Shown piece after piece: positions 43,835 to 53,453 of a stretch of DNA of 64,000 nucleotides. Every line of letters starts with the position of its first letter. The stretch's first letter is position 1. The DNA lies in assembly GCA_038246545.1 (NCBI GenBank), contig JBBRVW010000013.1, positions 28,545-92,544 on the forward strand, read 5' to 3'. This DNA is from JBBRVW01 sp038246545. Lineage in GTDB: Bacteria; Actinomycetota; Actinomycetes; JACCUZ01. Position numbers and translations under genes: made by a program. The notes under the pieces were generated by a model. It was not told where the DNA came from and did no database searches. It saw only the letters and a program-made list of their open reading frames with translations.

Positions 43835-46528
43835 ATGCCGAGCTCGACCTGGGGGCGCTTGGCTGTGCCGCCCCTCGTCCGCACCCTGCTCGCCGTGCTC
43901 GCCCTGGGAGCCGCGGCTGCCCTCGCGCTGCCCGTCGCCGGGGTGGCCGACGGCACCGCTGTCACGGCGGCCACGGTCGCGCTGCTCGGCGCCTCGCTGC
44001 TCGCGCTGGTCGGTCTCGTGCGCCGCGCGCTCACAGCCGCCCGCCGCGACCGCCGCCCCTGGCTGGTGCTGGCCGCGGGCTGCCTCGCCCAGGCTGCCTG
44101 GGTCGTGCTGGCGGACCAGGCTGACGGCGGCTTTGCCGGCGCCCCGGCGCACCTCGGGCTCAGCGCCCTGGTCGGCTACGGACTCTGGCACCTGCCGGCC
44201 GCCGAGGAGACCTCGCGGGGCCGCCTGCGCACCATCGTCGACGCGGCGTCGGCCGGCTTCGCGCTGGGTGTGCCTGCCGCCGAGCTCGTCGTTCCCGGCG
44301 GCGTCACCGGCCTGCTGGATCGCGCCGGCACCGCGCTGCACCCGCTTGCCGACGTCCTGCTCGCGACTGTTACGGTCGCCGTCATCTCGCGGTCCCGGCG
44401 GGCCGGCGGGCTGGCGATCAGCCCGCTAATCGCTCTCACCGTGGGCACCCTGCTCCTCGCGGCTGCCGACCTGCTCCAGCGCGACGGTGCCTCCCGGGCC
44501 ACGACGCTCGCTCTGCTCTGCTTCGGTGTGCTGTGCTGGGCGCTGGGCGCCGCCCTGCCGGCGGACGGGGCCGAGACGGACGAGGAGGCGGTGTGGCGCG
44601 AGCGCATCGCGGTGCTGGTGCCGCTCGCGCCACTCTGTGGTGCCGCCGCGGTGCTGCTCGGTTCCGCCGTCTTCCACGACCCGATCGCGCCCGTCGCCCT
44701 CGCCGCGGCCGCGCTGTTGGCGGCCACACTCGTCGTCGGCGGCGTCCTGGCCCGGCTCGACAGCCTGAACACCGAGAGGTCGCTCGACGAGCTGGTGCTC
44801 AAGCGGACGATGATCCTGGGCACCCGCGAGAAGTGGTTCCGCGCGCTGGTGCAGAACTCCTCCGACGTCATCACCGTCGTCGACGTCCGCGGCGTCGTCC
44901 GCTACCTCACGCCGTCGGTGTTCAAGATCCTCGGCCATGACCCGCAGCAGCTGGTGGGCACCCGGATCACCGGACTGCTCCGCCCCGGTGACGGCCGCCG
45001 GCTGGAGGCCGCGCTGGCCTCGGCCGCGCGCAGCCTCGGCCGGCCGATCACGCTGGAGTTCCCGATCTGGAGCAAGTCCGGGGCATGGTGCGACACCGAG
45101 ACGACCGTGACGTCGCTCGTGCACGACCCCGACATCCGCGGCCTGGTGCTCAACACGCGGGACGTGTCCGAGCGGCGTCAGCTCGAGGAGCAGCTGACCC
45201 AGCAGGCGTTCTCCGACGGGCTCACCGGGCTAGCCAACCGGTCGCTGTTCCGCTCCAAGGTCGAGACCGCACTGAAGGTCGCCTTGGCCCGCGCCGAGGT
45301 CGCCGTCCTGTTCCTCGACCTCAACGGGTTCAAGGCAGTCAACGACTCGCAGGGCCACCACGTCGGGGACGAGCTGCTCGGCATCGTGGCGAAGCGGCTG
45401 ACCAACTCGGTGCGTCCCGGTGACGTCGTCGCCCGGCTCGGAGGTGACGAGTTCGCCATCCTCGTCACCGGCCCGGATGCCGAGGAGGGCGCCGTCTGGG
45501 CGGCCGAGCGGGTCCGGCGGGCGCTGTCCGCGCCGTTCGTGCTCGACGGCCGCGAGCTCGCGCTGGGTGCGTCCTGCGGCATCGCGGTCAGCGACGCCGG
45601 CGACGAGACCGCCGACCAGCTGCTGCGCAACGCCGACCTCGCGATGTACCGCGCCAAGGGCCGCCGCGACCAGTCGTTCGTGAGGTTCGAGGCGCAGATG
45701 CACGACGCCCTGCTCGCGCGGATGACGGCGGAGTCGGACCTGCGCCGCGCCGTGAGCGGGGGAGACCTGGTCCTCTACTACCAGCCGGTCGTCGAGCTGA
45801 GCAGTGGCCACGTCGTGGGCGTCGAAGCACTCGTACGGTGGCGGCACCACGAGCGGGGCATCATCTCGCCGGCCGACTTCATCGACCTCGCCGAGGAGAC
45901 CGGCCTCGTCGGCGAGATCGGCCGGTGGGCTCTCGAGGACGCCTGCAAGCAGGGTGCCCGGTGGCAGCAGTACGCCGCGCCGGGCGGTCACTTCAAGGTG
46001 GCCGTCAACGTGTCCGCCCGCCAGCTCGACGCAACGTTGCCGCGCCAGGTGCGTGACGTGCTCGCCGCGACCGGCATGCCGGGCCAGGCACTCACGCTGG
46101 AGATGACCGAGAGCGTCCTGATGGCCCGCACCGACGAGGTCGTCGAGCTGCTGCGCCGGATGAAGACGCTCGGCCTGAAGGTGGCCGTCGACGACTTCGC
46201 CACCGGCTACTCGTCGCTGTCCTACCTGTCGCGCTTCCCGGTCGACATCCTCAAGATCGACAAGTCGTTCGTCCAGCACCTCGGCAACGACTCCGGCAAG
46301 GGCGAGCTCGTGCACACCATCGTGCGCCTCGGCGAGTCGCTGCGCCTGGACACGGTGGCCGAGGGCATCGAGACCGCCGTACAGCGCGACGCCTTGACCG
46401 CGATGGGCTGCACGTTCGGCCAGGGGTACCTCTTCGCCCGGCCGCTCCCGGTCGAGGACGTCGACGTCCTGCTCGCCGCGCAGGCCGTTCGCACCGGCCT
46501 CGGTACCGCAGCCGCGACCCCCACCTGA
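43835..46528 (+). CDS. Membrane-bound GGDEF/EAL cyclic-di-GMP enzyme with PAS domain
   Basis: An 897-residue protein. About eight to ten hydrophobic segments (residues ~10–310) form an unassigned membrane sensor. A PAS domain follows (FRALVQNSSDVITVVDVRGV, ~330–430). The GGDEF domain has RLGGDEFAILV near residue 535 with intact active site, and the EAL domain has VGVEALVRWRH near residue 662, LEMTESVL and DDFATGYSSLSYLSRF. Both catalytic sites look intact, so it may both make and degrade cyclic di-GMP. Target unknown. Confidence 0.92.
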   Translation: MPSSTWGRLAVPPLVRTLLAVLALGAAAALALPVAGVADGTAVTAATVALLGASLLALVGLVRRALTAARRDRRPWLVLAAGCLAQAAWVVLADQADGGFAGAPAHLGLSALVGYGLWHLPAAEETSRGRLRTIVDAASAGFALGVPAAELVVPGGVTGLLDRAGTALHPLADVLLATVTVAVISRSRRAGGLAISPLIALTVGTLLLAAADLLQRDGASRATTLALLCFGVLCWALGAALPADGAETDEEAVWRERIAVLVPLAPLCGAAAVLLGSAVFHDPIAPVALAAAALLAATLVVGGVLARLDSLNTERSLDELVLKRTMILGTREKWFRALVQNSSDVITVVDVRGVVRYLTPSVFKILGHDPQQLVGTRITGLLRPGDGRRLEAALASAARSLGRPITLEFPIWSKSGAWCDTETTVTSLVHDPDIRGLVLNTRDVSERRQLEEQLTQQAFSDGLTGLANRSLFRSKVETALKVALARAEVAVLFLDLNGFKAVNDSQGHHVGDELLGIVAKRLTNSVRPGDVVARLGGDEFAILVTGPDAEEGAVWAAERVRRALSAPFVLDGRELALGASCGIAVSDAGDETADQLLRNADLAMYRAKGRRDQSFVRFEAQMHDALLARMTAESDLRRAVSGGDLVLYYQPVVELSSGHVVGVEALVRWRHHERGIISPADFIDLAEETGLVGEIGRWALEDACKQGARWQQYAAPGGHFKVAVNVSARQLDATLPRQVRDVLAATGMPGQALTLEMTESVLMARTDEVVELLRRMKTLGLKVAVDDFATGYSSLSYLSRFPVDILKIDKSFVQHLGNDSGKGELVHTIVRLGESLRLDTVAEGIETAVQRDALTAMGCTFGQGYLFARPLPVEDVDVLLAAQAVRTGLGTAAATPT

Positions 46529-46634
46529 CGTTCGACGTCCGTCCTTCAGATGATCACGGTCCCCGGCCTCGGCGCAGGTTCGCCGGAGTGCGACGGCGGT
46601 GGACCGCGGGCGGCTCGCAGCCGGTCTCCGTCGG

Positions 46635-46640
46635 TAGCCT
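46635..46640 (+). promoter_or_regulatory. Putative -10 box TAGCCT of the dinG-like gene
   Basis: TAGCCT ends six bases before the GTG at 46647. No LexA box is near. Confidence 0.45.
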
Positions 46641-46646
46641 CCTGAG

Positions 46647-48622
46647 GTGACCGAGCCCGACGACGCCGCGCCGGGGACGTCGGTACGCGACCTGCTCGCC
46701 GCCGCGGTGGCAGCGCTGGGGGGTGTCGAGCGGCCGGGACAGGTGCAGATGGCTGAGGCCGTCGAGGCCGCGATGCGCGAACGCCGGCACCTGCTGGTGC
46801 AGGCCGGCACCGGCACCGGGAAGTCGCTCGCCTACCTCGTGCCGGCGCTGCTGCACGACGACCGAGTGGTGGTCGCGACAGCGACGATCGCGCTGCAGCA
46901 GCAGGTCGTCGACCGTGACCTGCCGGCCCTCGTCGACGCCGTCGAGCCGCTGCTGGGCCGCCGCCCGACGTACGCGATCCTCAAGGGGCGTGCCAACTAC
47001 CTCTGCCGCAACAAGGTGCTCGGCGGAATGCCCGACGACGACCAGGACGGCCTGTTCGACCCGTCGCCGTCGACCCAGCTCGGCCGCGACGTCGTGCGGC
47101 TGCGCGAGTGGACCGACGAGACCAGGACCGGCGACCGGGACGAGCTCGACCCGGGGTCTCCGACCGCGCCTGGCGCCAGGTCAGCGTCTCGGCCACGGAG
47201 TGCCTCGGTGCGCAGAAGTGCCCGCACGGCAGTGACTGCTTCGCGGAGCGGTCCCGCGAGCGCGCCGCCGAGGCAGACGTCGTGGTGACCAACCACGCGA
47301 TGCTCGCCATCGACGCGCTGGAGAGCTTCTCGATCATCCCCGAGCACGACACGGTGGTCGTCGATGAGGCGCACGAGCTGGTCGACCGGGTCACCGGGGT
47401 CGCCACGGACGAGCTGTCGGCCACCCTCGTGGAGCGGGCCGCCTCCCGCGCCCGCCGGCTCGTCGACGGCACCGGGGACCTCACCGACGCCGCCGAGGCC
47501 CTCGAGCTGGCCCTGGCCGTCGTCCCCGAGGGGCGGATGGTCGACCTGCCCGAGCAGCTCGCCACCGCGGTCGCGCTGGTCCGTGACGCCGCCCGCGCGG
47601 TGATGTCCGAGGTGACCCGGGCGAAGGAGGGGGACGACGCGGCGCGCCGCTTCGCTCTCGCGGCGGCCGGCGCCGTGCACGAGACCGCCGAGCGGGTCGC
47701 CGCCCACTCGCCGTACGACGTCACGTGGGTCGCCCACGACCGCCGGCGCGGACCGGTGCTCAAGGTGGCGCCGCTCTCGGTCAACGGTCTGCTGCGCGAC
47801 GCGCTCTTCGGCGAACGGTCGGTGGTGCTGACCTCCGCCACCCTCGAGCTCGGTGGGTCGTTCGACCCGATCGCCCGGCAGGTAGGGCTCACCGGGGAGG
47901 AGGCGCCGGAGTGGACCGGGCTCGACGTCGGCTCGCCGTTCGACTACCCGAGGCAGGCGATCCTCTACGTCGCGCGGCGGCTGCCGCCACCCGGGCGCGA
48001 CGGTGCCTCGCCGAAGGCGATGGACGAGCTCGCGACCCTGGTCGAGGCGGCGGGCGGCCGCACCCTCGGGTTGTTCTCGTCGATGCGGGCCGCCGAGGCG
48101 GCTGCAGCGGAGATGCGGGAGCGCCTCGACGTCCCCGTGCTGTGCCAGGGCGATGACCGGACCGCTGCGCTGGTGGGGGCGTTCGCGGCCGACGGGCCGA
48201 CCTGCTTGTTCGGCACGCTGTCGCTCTGGCAGGGCGTCGACGTGCCCGGCGACTCCTGCCGGCTGGTGGTGATCGACCGGATCCCGTTCCCGCGGCCGGA
48301 CGACCCCTTGATGTCGGCCCGGGCCCAGGCCGTGGAGGCCGCGGGGGGCAACGGGTTCGTCACGGTCTCCGCCACCCATGCCGCGTTGCGGCTGGCCCAG
48401 GGGGCCGGACGGCTGGTGCGCCGGTCCAGCGACCGGGGAGTTGTCGCGGTGCTGGACTCCCGCCTCGCGACGGCCGGCTACGCCGGGTTCCTGCGCTCGT
48501 CGCTGCCGCCCTTCTGGTTCACCACCGACCACGACGTGGCCGTCGGCGCGCTGCGCCGGCTGCGGGACGACCCGGCCGACACCGGCCGGCAAGCAGGTGA
48601 CGGTAGTGCAAAGAACGCATGA
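46647..48622 (+). pseudogene. dinG: DinG-type ATP-dependent helicase, frameshifted
   Basis: The first frame gives the N-terminal third: Walker A QAGTGTGKSLAYL, ATATIALQQQ and LKGRANYLCRNK (first Fe–S cysteine). It then loses homology at the GGGG run at 47153–47156. The second frame continues SDRAWRQVSVSATECLGAQK, the other cluster cysteines ECLGAQKCPHGSDC, VVDEAHELVD (DEAH) and GAGRLVRRSSDRGVVAVLDS. One extra G would fuse the frames as DELDPG–VSDRAW into a ~659-residue protein. All helicase motifs remain, so either a recent mutation or a homopolymer error. Confidence 0.85.
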
Positions 48623-48632
48623 CATACCCGTC

Positions 48633-48651
48633 CCAGGCCGCCCAAGCCTGG
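48633..48651 (+). terminator. Hairpin after the dinG-like gene
   Basis: CCAGGC-CGCCCAA-GCCTGG, a perfect six-base stem ten bases after the stop; a modest terminator candidate. Confidence 0.4.
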
Positions 48652-48774
48652 ACGTTCGTCACCCCGTCCCGTAGGTTTCGCGGCACCTGACGGGCCCCCG
48701 GAGACCACTCGTGCGCGATCCGCCCGGGCGTGACGCCTGGCCCCGTCCCTCGAGTCCACGAAACGGAGACGCGC

Positions 48775-51700
48775 ATGCGCGCAGGGCGACGCAGCCTGGT
48801 CGGAGCCGTCGGGGCAGTCGCCCTGACGGCCGGGTTCCTCGGGGCGGCGCCGCCGGCGTTCGCCGCAGGGAGCATCGCCCTCGGCAGCCTGGACACGCCC
48901 TACGTCCAGGACTTCGACACCCTGGCCGCCACCGGCACGGCCAACACGGCCCTGCCCGACGGGTGGTACATCTCCGAGGTCGGCAGCAGTGCCGCCGCGG
49001 ACGGCAATTACGCCGCCGGAACCGGATCGGGCAACGGAGGGAACGTCTACAGCTTCGGCGCCAAAGCGTCGAACGAGCGGGCGCTCGGCTCACTCCGCAG
49101 CGGCACCCTCGCGCCCTCCTTCGGTGGCCAGCTCACCAACAGCACTGGAGCAACGATCACCTCGGCGGACGTCGCCTACACCGGTGAGCAGTGGCGCCTC
49201 GGCACCTCTGGCCGCGAGGCGGACCGCCTCGACTTGCAGGTGAGCACGGACGCCACGTCGCTCACAACCGGAACGTGGACCAATGTCGACGCCCTCGACT
49301 TCAGCAGCCCGGTGACCGTGGGCACACCGGGAGCCCTGGACGGCAATGCCGCCGCCAACCGAACCGCGGTCTCCGGCTCGGTCAGCGGCCTCACGGTCGC
49401 CGCCGGCTCAACGGTGTGGGTGCGCTGGACCGACGTCGACGCCACGAGCGCGGACGACGGCCTCGCGGTCGACGACTTCTCCTTGACGCCGCATGGCACG
49501 GCTGGGCCCGTCGACCAGCCGCCAACGGTGGTCAGCACGACGCCGGTCGACGGCGCGACCGGTGTGGCGCTCGGCTCGGACATCACGGCGACGTTCTCCG
49601 AGGCGGTGACGACCGCTGACGGTGCCTTCACGCTCGCCTGCGGCGGCTCCTCGCGGGCTGTGACCGTGTCGGGCACCGGCGACACCCGCACCATCGACCC
49701 GACGACCGACTTCGCAGATGGCGATTCGTGCACCCTGACGGTTCACGCGGCCGGAGTGGCCGACACTGACGGCACCCCGGACCAGATGGTGGCCGACTAC
49801 AGCACCTCCTTCACGGCCGGCAACGCGTGCGCTGCGCCGTACACCCACGCGTACGAGATCCAGGGAACCAACGACACCCCGGCAATGACCGGAGCGGTCA
49901 CGACCCAGGGCGTCGTGGTGGGCGACTACGAGGGGGCGTCCCCGGCGCTGCGCGGCTTTTACCTGCAGGACGTCGCCGGCGACGGCGACCCCGAGACCTC
50001 GGACGCGGTCTTCGTGTTCGAGGGGAGCAACACGAACTCGGTGGCCGTCGGGGACGTCGTGCGGGTCAGCGGGAACGCCGGTGACAACCAGGGGCAGACG
50101 CAGATCAGTCTCGGGTCCGGCCCGGCGCCGGAGGCCTGCGGGACCGGGAGCGTCAGCCCCACCGACGTCACCCTGCCGTTCGCCTCGGCCGACTTCCCGG
50201 AGCGCTACGAGGGGATGCTCGTGCGGATGCCGCAGGAGCTCAGCGTCACCGAGCACTTCCAGCTCGGCCGGTTCGGCCAGGTGCTGATGTCCTCGGGCGG
50301 CCGCCTCCAGCAGCCGACCAGCGTCGTCGCCCCCGGCGCGCCGGCCCAGCAGTTGCAGGCCGCCAACGACCTGAACCAGATCCTGTTCGACGACGCAAGC
50401 CAGGCCCAGAACCCGGACCCGATCGTGTTCGGCCGCGGCGGCCAGCCGCTCTCGGCCACCAACACCCTCCGTGGCGGCGACACCGCCACCGGCAGCGTGG
50501 GCGTCATGACCTACACCTGGGGCGGCAACTCGGCCAGCCCGAACGCGTTCCGGGTGCGGCCGTACGGCTCCCTCGGCGGATCGGTCGACTTCGAGCCGGC
50601 CAACCCGCGTCCCGGTGGAGCACCGGCTCGCGCAGCTGGCACCGACGTCCGCGTCGCAGGCATGAACCTGCTGAACTTCTTCAACACCTACAGCGGCTGC
50701 ACCTTCGGTGCCGGCGGGCCGACTGCTGACTGCCGAGGCGCCGACGACCAGGCCGAGTTCGACCGGCAGTGGCCGAAGACCGTCGAGGGCATCGTGGGCA
50801 CCGGCGCCGACGTCGTCGGGATCAACGAGATCGAGAACGACGGCTACGGGCCGGACAGCGCGATCGCGTTCCTCGTGAACAAGCTCAACGCCAGGACGGC
50901 GACCGGCACCTACGCCTTCGTCAACGTGGACGCCGGCACCGGCCAGACCAACGCTGCCGGCACCGATGCCATCAAGGTCGGCGTGCTCTACAAGCCGGCG
51001 GTCGTGACGCCGGTCGGGACGACCGCCGCCCTGAACTCCGACGCGTTCGTCAACGGTGGCGACAGCGCGCCGCGCAGCCGCCCCTCGGTGGCGCAGGCCT
51101 TCGAGGAGAACGCGACGGGCGCGCGGTTCGTCGTGGACGTCAACCACCTCAAGAGCAAGGGCAGCGCCTGCACCGTCCCGGACGCCGGTGACGGGTCGGG
51201 CAACTGCAACGCGGCGCGCACCCGCGCCGCGGAGGAGCTGGCCGCCTGGCTGGACGGCGATCCGACCGGGTCGGGGGACTCCGACGTGGTGCTGGTCGGC
51301 GACTACAACTCCTACGCCATGGAGACGCCGGTCACGACCCTCGAGGACGCCGGCTACACCAACCTGATCCGCGACCGGATCGGCGCCGACGCCTACTCCT
51401 ACGTGTTCGACGGCCAGTGGGGTTACCTCGACTACGCCTTCGGCAGCGAGTCGCTGCTGTCGCAGGTCGCCGGGGTCTACGAGTGGCACATCAATGCCGA
51501 CGAGCCGGCGGTGCTGGACTACAACACCAACTTCAAGACGGCCGGCCAGGTGGACTCGCTCTACGCGCCGGACGAGTTCCGCATCTCCGACCACGACCCG
51601 GTCATCGTCGACCTGGCGCTGACCCCGCCCGCGGAGTCCTCGACGACGACGCTGACGGTGACGCCGCAGTCCCAGGTCTACGGCACCCAGACGCCGGCGA

Positions 51701-52236
51701 CGTGGACAGCGGCGGTCGTGCTGAGCCACGGCGGCAGCCCGGCCGGAACGGTGGAGCTGCTCGACGGCGACATCGTCATCGGGACTGCCACGGTGTCCGG
51801 CGGCGAGGCCACCGGCACCCTGCCGGCGTTCCTTCCGGCCGGCAGCCACACGCTGACGGCACGGTTCGTGCCGGCCGACACCGACGACGCCACCGGGTCG
51901 ACGTCCGCGGCGACGTCCTTCGCCGTCACCCAGGCGCACTCGATCACGGGACTGTCCGTCCGGTCCGCCAAGGTCAAGACGAAGGGCGGTCCGGCTGACT
52001 TCGTCCTCGACATGACCGCACCGGTCACGCTCGAGACGGGACGACCGGCGGCCGGCACCGTGTCGTTCACCGTCGACGGCGTCCAGGTGGCGCAGGCGAC
52101 CGTGGTCAACGGCTCGGCGCGCGGCGTGGCCAGCACGTCGAAGGGGACGCACGACGTGCGAGCCACGTTCACCCCGAGCGACACCGACAACGTCGTGGGC
52201 TCCTCGAGCCCGGTGGTCAGGGTCCGGGTGAAGTAG
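48775..52236 (+). CDS. Secreted ExeM/NucH-type extracellular endonuclease
   Basis: A 1153-residue exported protein. The signal peptide (~1–31, AAPPAFAAG cleavage) is followed by a jelly-roll-like region (~35–245), a bacterial Ig-like domain (PPTVVSTTPVDGATGVALGS, ~250–345), an OB-fold/nuclease-associated region (~350–620), the endonuclease/exonuclease/phosphatase domain with MNLLNFFNTY, GINEIENDGYG, VDVNHLKSKG, VLVGDYNSY and ISDHDPVIVD (~625–945), and two C-terminal Ig-like repeats (~955–1150). It should cut extracellular DNA. No cell-wall anchor is seen. The ATG has ACGGAGA upstream. Confidence 0.9.
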   Translation: MRAGRRSLVGAVGAVALTAGFLGAAPPAFAAGSIALGSLDTPYVQDFDTLAATGTANTALPDGWYISEVGSSAAADGNYAAGTGSGNGGNVYSFGAKASNERALGSLRSGTLAPSFGGQLTNSTGATITSADVAYTGEQWRLGTSGREADRLDLQVSTDATSLTTGTWTNVDALDFSSPVTVGTPGALDGNAAANRTAVSGSVSGLTVAAGSTVWVRWTDVDATSADDGLAVDDFSLTPHGTAGPVDQPPTVVSTTPVDGATGVALGSDITATFSEAVTTADGAFTLACGGSSRAVTVSGTGDTRTIDPTTDFADGDSCTLTVHAAGVADTDGTPDQMVADYSTSFTAGNACAAPYTHAYEIQGTNDTPAMTGAVTTQGVVVGDYEGASPALRGFYLQDVAGDGDPETSDAVFVFEGSNTNSVAVGDVVRVSGNAGDNQGQTQISLGSGPAPEACGTGSVSPTDVTLPFASADFPERYEGMLVRMPQELSVTEHFQLGRFGQVLMSSGGRLQQPTSVVAPGAPAQQLQAANDLNQILFDDASQAQNPDPIVFGRGGQPLSATNTLRGGDTATGSVGVMTYTWGGNSASPNAFRVRPYGSLGGSVDFEPANPRPGGAPARAAGTDVRVAGMNLLNFFNTYSGCTFGAGGPTADCRGADDQAEFDRQWPKTVEGIVGTGADVVGINEIENDGYGPDSAIAFLVNKLNARTATGTYAFVNVDAGTGQTNAAGTDAIKVGVLYKPAVVTPVGTTAALNSDAFVNGGDSAPRSRPSVAQAFEENATGARFVVDVNHLKSKGSACTVPDAGDGSGNCNAARTRAAEELAAWLDGDPTGSGDSDVVLVGDYNSYAMETPVTTLEDAGYTNLIRDRIGADAYSYVFDGQWGYLDYAFGSESLLSQVAGVYEWHINADEPAVLDYNTNFKTAGQVDSLYAPDEFRISDHDPVIVDLALTPPAESSTTTLTVTPQSQVYGTQTPATWTAAVVLSHGGSPAGTVELLDGDIVIGTATVSGGEATGTLPAFLPAGSHTLTARFVPADTDDATGSTSAATSFAVTQAHSITGLSVRSAKVKTKGGPADFVLDMTAPVTLETGRPAAGTVSFTVDGVQVAQATVVNGSARGVASTSKGTHDVRATFTPSDTDNVVGSSSPVVRVRVK

Positions 52237-52246
52237 CCGACCAGTT

Positions 52247-52295
52247 GATCCACAGCGGATCCGTGGCAGAAAGTCCCACGGTTCCGCTGTGGATC
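52247..52295 (+). terminator. Long hairpin after the nuclease gene
   Basis: GATCCACAGCGGATCCGTGG and its near complement …CCACGGTTCCGCTGTGGATC pair over 20 bases with one mismatch around a short loop, starting 11 bases after the stop. A very strong terminator. Confidence 0.8.
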
Positions 52296-52332
52296 ATGGT
52301 CACGCCACTGTTCGTGGGGTACGACTGAGCGC

Positions 52333-53310
52333 GTGATCCCGGACCCCGCGCTGCCGCTGGTGCGACCGATGCTGGCGACGGCGGGCCAGCTGCCGCCGCC
52401 GGACCAGGAGCAGCGCTGGGCGTTCGAGATGAAGTGGGACGGTGTCCGCGCCGTCGTCTACCTCGACCGGGGCGACCTGCGGGTCCGCACCCGCAACGAC
52501 CGCGAGGTGGCCGCGACCTACCCCGAGCTGCGGGCGCTCGCCGCCGAGCTGTCCCGCCACCGCATGGTGCTCGACGGCGAGGTGGTGGCCTTCGACGAGT
52601 TCGGCCGGCCGAGCTTCGGCGAGCTGCAGAACCGCATGCACGTGCAGGCGCCGGGTCGCGACCTGCTGGCGCGGGTTCCGGTCAGCCTGCTGGTGTTCGA
52701 CCTCCTGCACCTCGACGGCACCTCGCTGGTCCCGCTGCCCTACGACGAGCGGCGGACCGCCCTGGAGGGGCTCGACCTCGCGGGCAGCCGGTGGGCGGTG
52801 CCACCGGCCTTCCACGGCGCGCCCGCCGACGCGATGGACGTGTCCAGGGCGCAGGATCTGGAGGGGGTGGTGGCCAAGCGCCGCGACGCTGCGTACCTGC
52901 CCGGTCGCCGGTCACCGACCTGGCTGAAGGTCAAGCACCTGCGGATGCAGGAGGTGGTCGTCGGGGGCTGGTCACCGGGACAGGGCCGGCGGCAGGGGGG
53001 CATCGGCTCGCTGCTGCTGGGAGTTCCCGACGGCGACGGGCGGCTGGTCTACGCCGGCCACGTCGGCACCGGGTTCTCCGACCGCGTGCTGGCCGACCTG
53101 GGCGAGCGGCTGCGCGCCGACGAGGTCGGCGAGTCGCCGTTCGCCGACCCGGTTCCCCGGCTGCACGCCAGGGATGCGCGCTGGGTCCGGCCGCGCCTCG
53201 TGGGCGAGGTCGGGTTCGCCGAGTGGACGCGCGAGGGGATGATGCGCCACCCGGCGTGGCGCGGCCTGCGGCCGGACAAGGACCCCGCCGACGTCGTCCG
53301 CGAGAGCTGA
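52333..53310 (+). CDS. ATP-dependent DNA ligase (LigC/LigD-ligase type)
   Basis: A 325-residue ligase. Motif I EMKWDGVRAVV carries the AMP-accepting lysine near residue 34; LDGEVVAFDEFGRPSF, LEGVVAKRRDAAYLPG and WLKVKH are motifs III–V. An OB domain follows (VVVGGWSPGQGRRQGGIGSL … YAGHVGTGFS). Polymerase and nuclease parts of LigD are absent, so it is a stand-alone ligase for NHEJ-type or backup repair; no Ku gene is in the window. The last codons and stop are part of the tandem repeat 53295–53424. Confidence 0.92.
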   Translation: MIPDPALPLVRPMLATAGQLPPPDQEQRWAFEMKWDGVRAVVYLDRGDLRVRTRNDREVAATYPELRALAAELSRHRMVLDGEVVAFDEFGRPSFGELQNRMHVQAPGRDLLARVPVSLLVFDLLHLDGTSLVPLPYDERRTALEGLDLAGSRWAVPPAFHGAPADAMDVSRAQDLEGVVAKRRDAAYLPGRRSPTWLKVKHLRMQEVVVGGWSPGQGRRQGGIGSLLLGVPDGDGRLVYAGHVGTGFSDRVLADLGERLRADEVGESPFADPVPRLHARDARWVRPRLVGEVGFAEWTREGMMRHPAWRGLRPDKDPADVVRES

Positions 53311-53424
53311 CATCGGGAATCGTCCGCGAGAGCTGACATCGGGAATCGTCCGCGAGAGCTGACATCGGGAATCGTCCGCGAGAGCTGACATCGGGAATCG
53401 TCCGCGAGAGCTGACATCGGGGAT
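53295..53424. repeat. Five tandem copies of a 26-base unit
   Basis: Units start at 53295, 53321, 53347, 53373 and 53399. The first four are identical; the last has one A-to-G change near its end. Each begins CGTCCGCGAGAGCTGACATC. The first unit contains the last codons and TGA of the ligase gene, so the array grew from the gene's own 3' end. It stops 17 bases before the -10 box of the next gene. Confidence 0.95.
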
Positions 53425-53440
53425 CGTCCCCGCCCGTTTG

Positions 53441-53446
53441 TACGAT
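53441..53446 (+). promoter_or_regulatory. Putative -10 box TACGAT
   Basis: TACGAT ends seven bases before the GTG at 53454, directly downstream of the tandem array. Confidence 0.4.
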
Positions 53447-53453
53447 CGGCACC

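Noticed and set aside
46529..46646. SOS control of the dinG-like gene
   Set aside because: No sequence close to TCGAAC-N4-GTTCGA was found between 46529 and the start codon.
49408..52152. A 914-codon minus-strand open frame opposite the secreted nuclease
   Set aside because: Same cause; the translation lacks recognisable domains and the plus-strand gene has a signal peptide, catalytic domain and terminator.
52972..53391. Minus-strand peptide with internal repeats over the 26-base array
   Set aside because: The repeating peptide is only the tandem DNA read in an open frame; 26 is not a multiple of three, and no promoter or ribosome-binding site is present.
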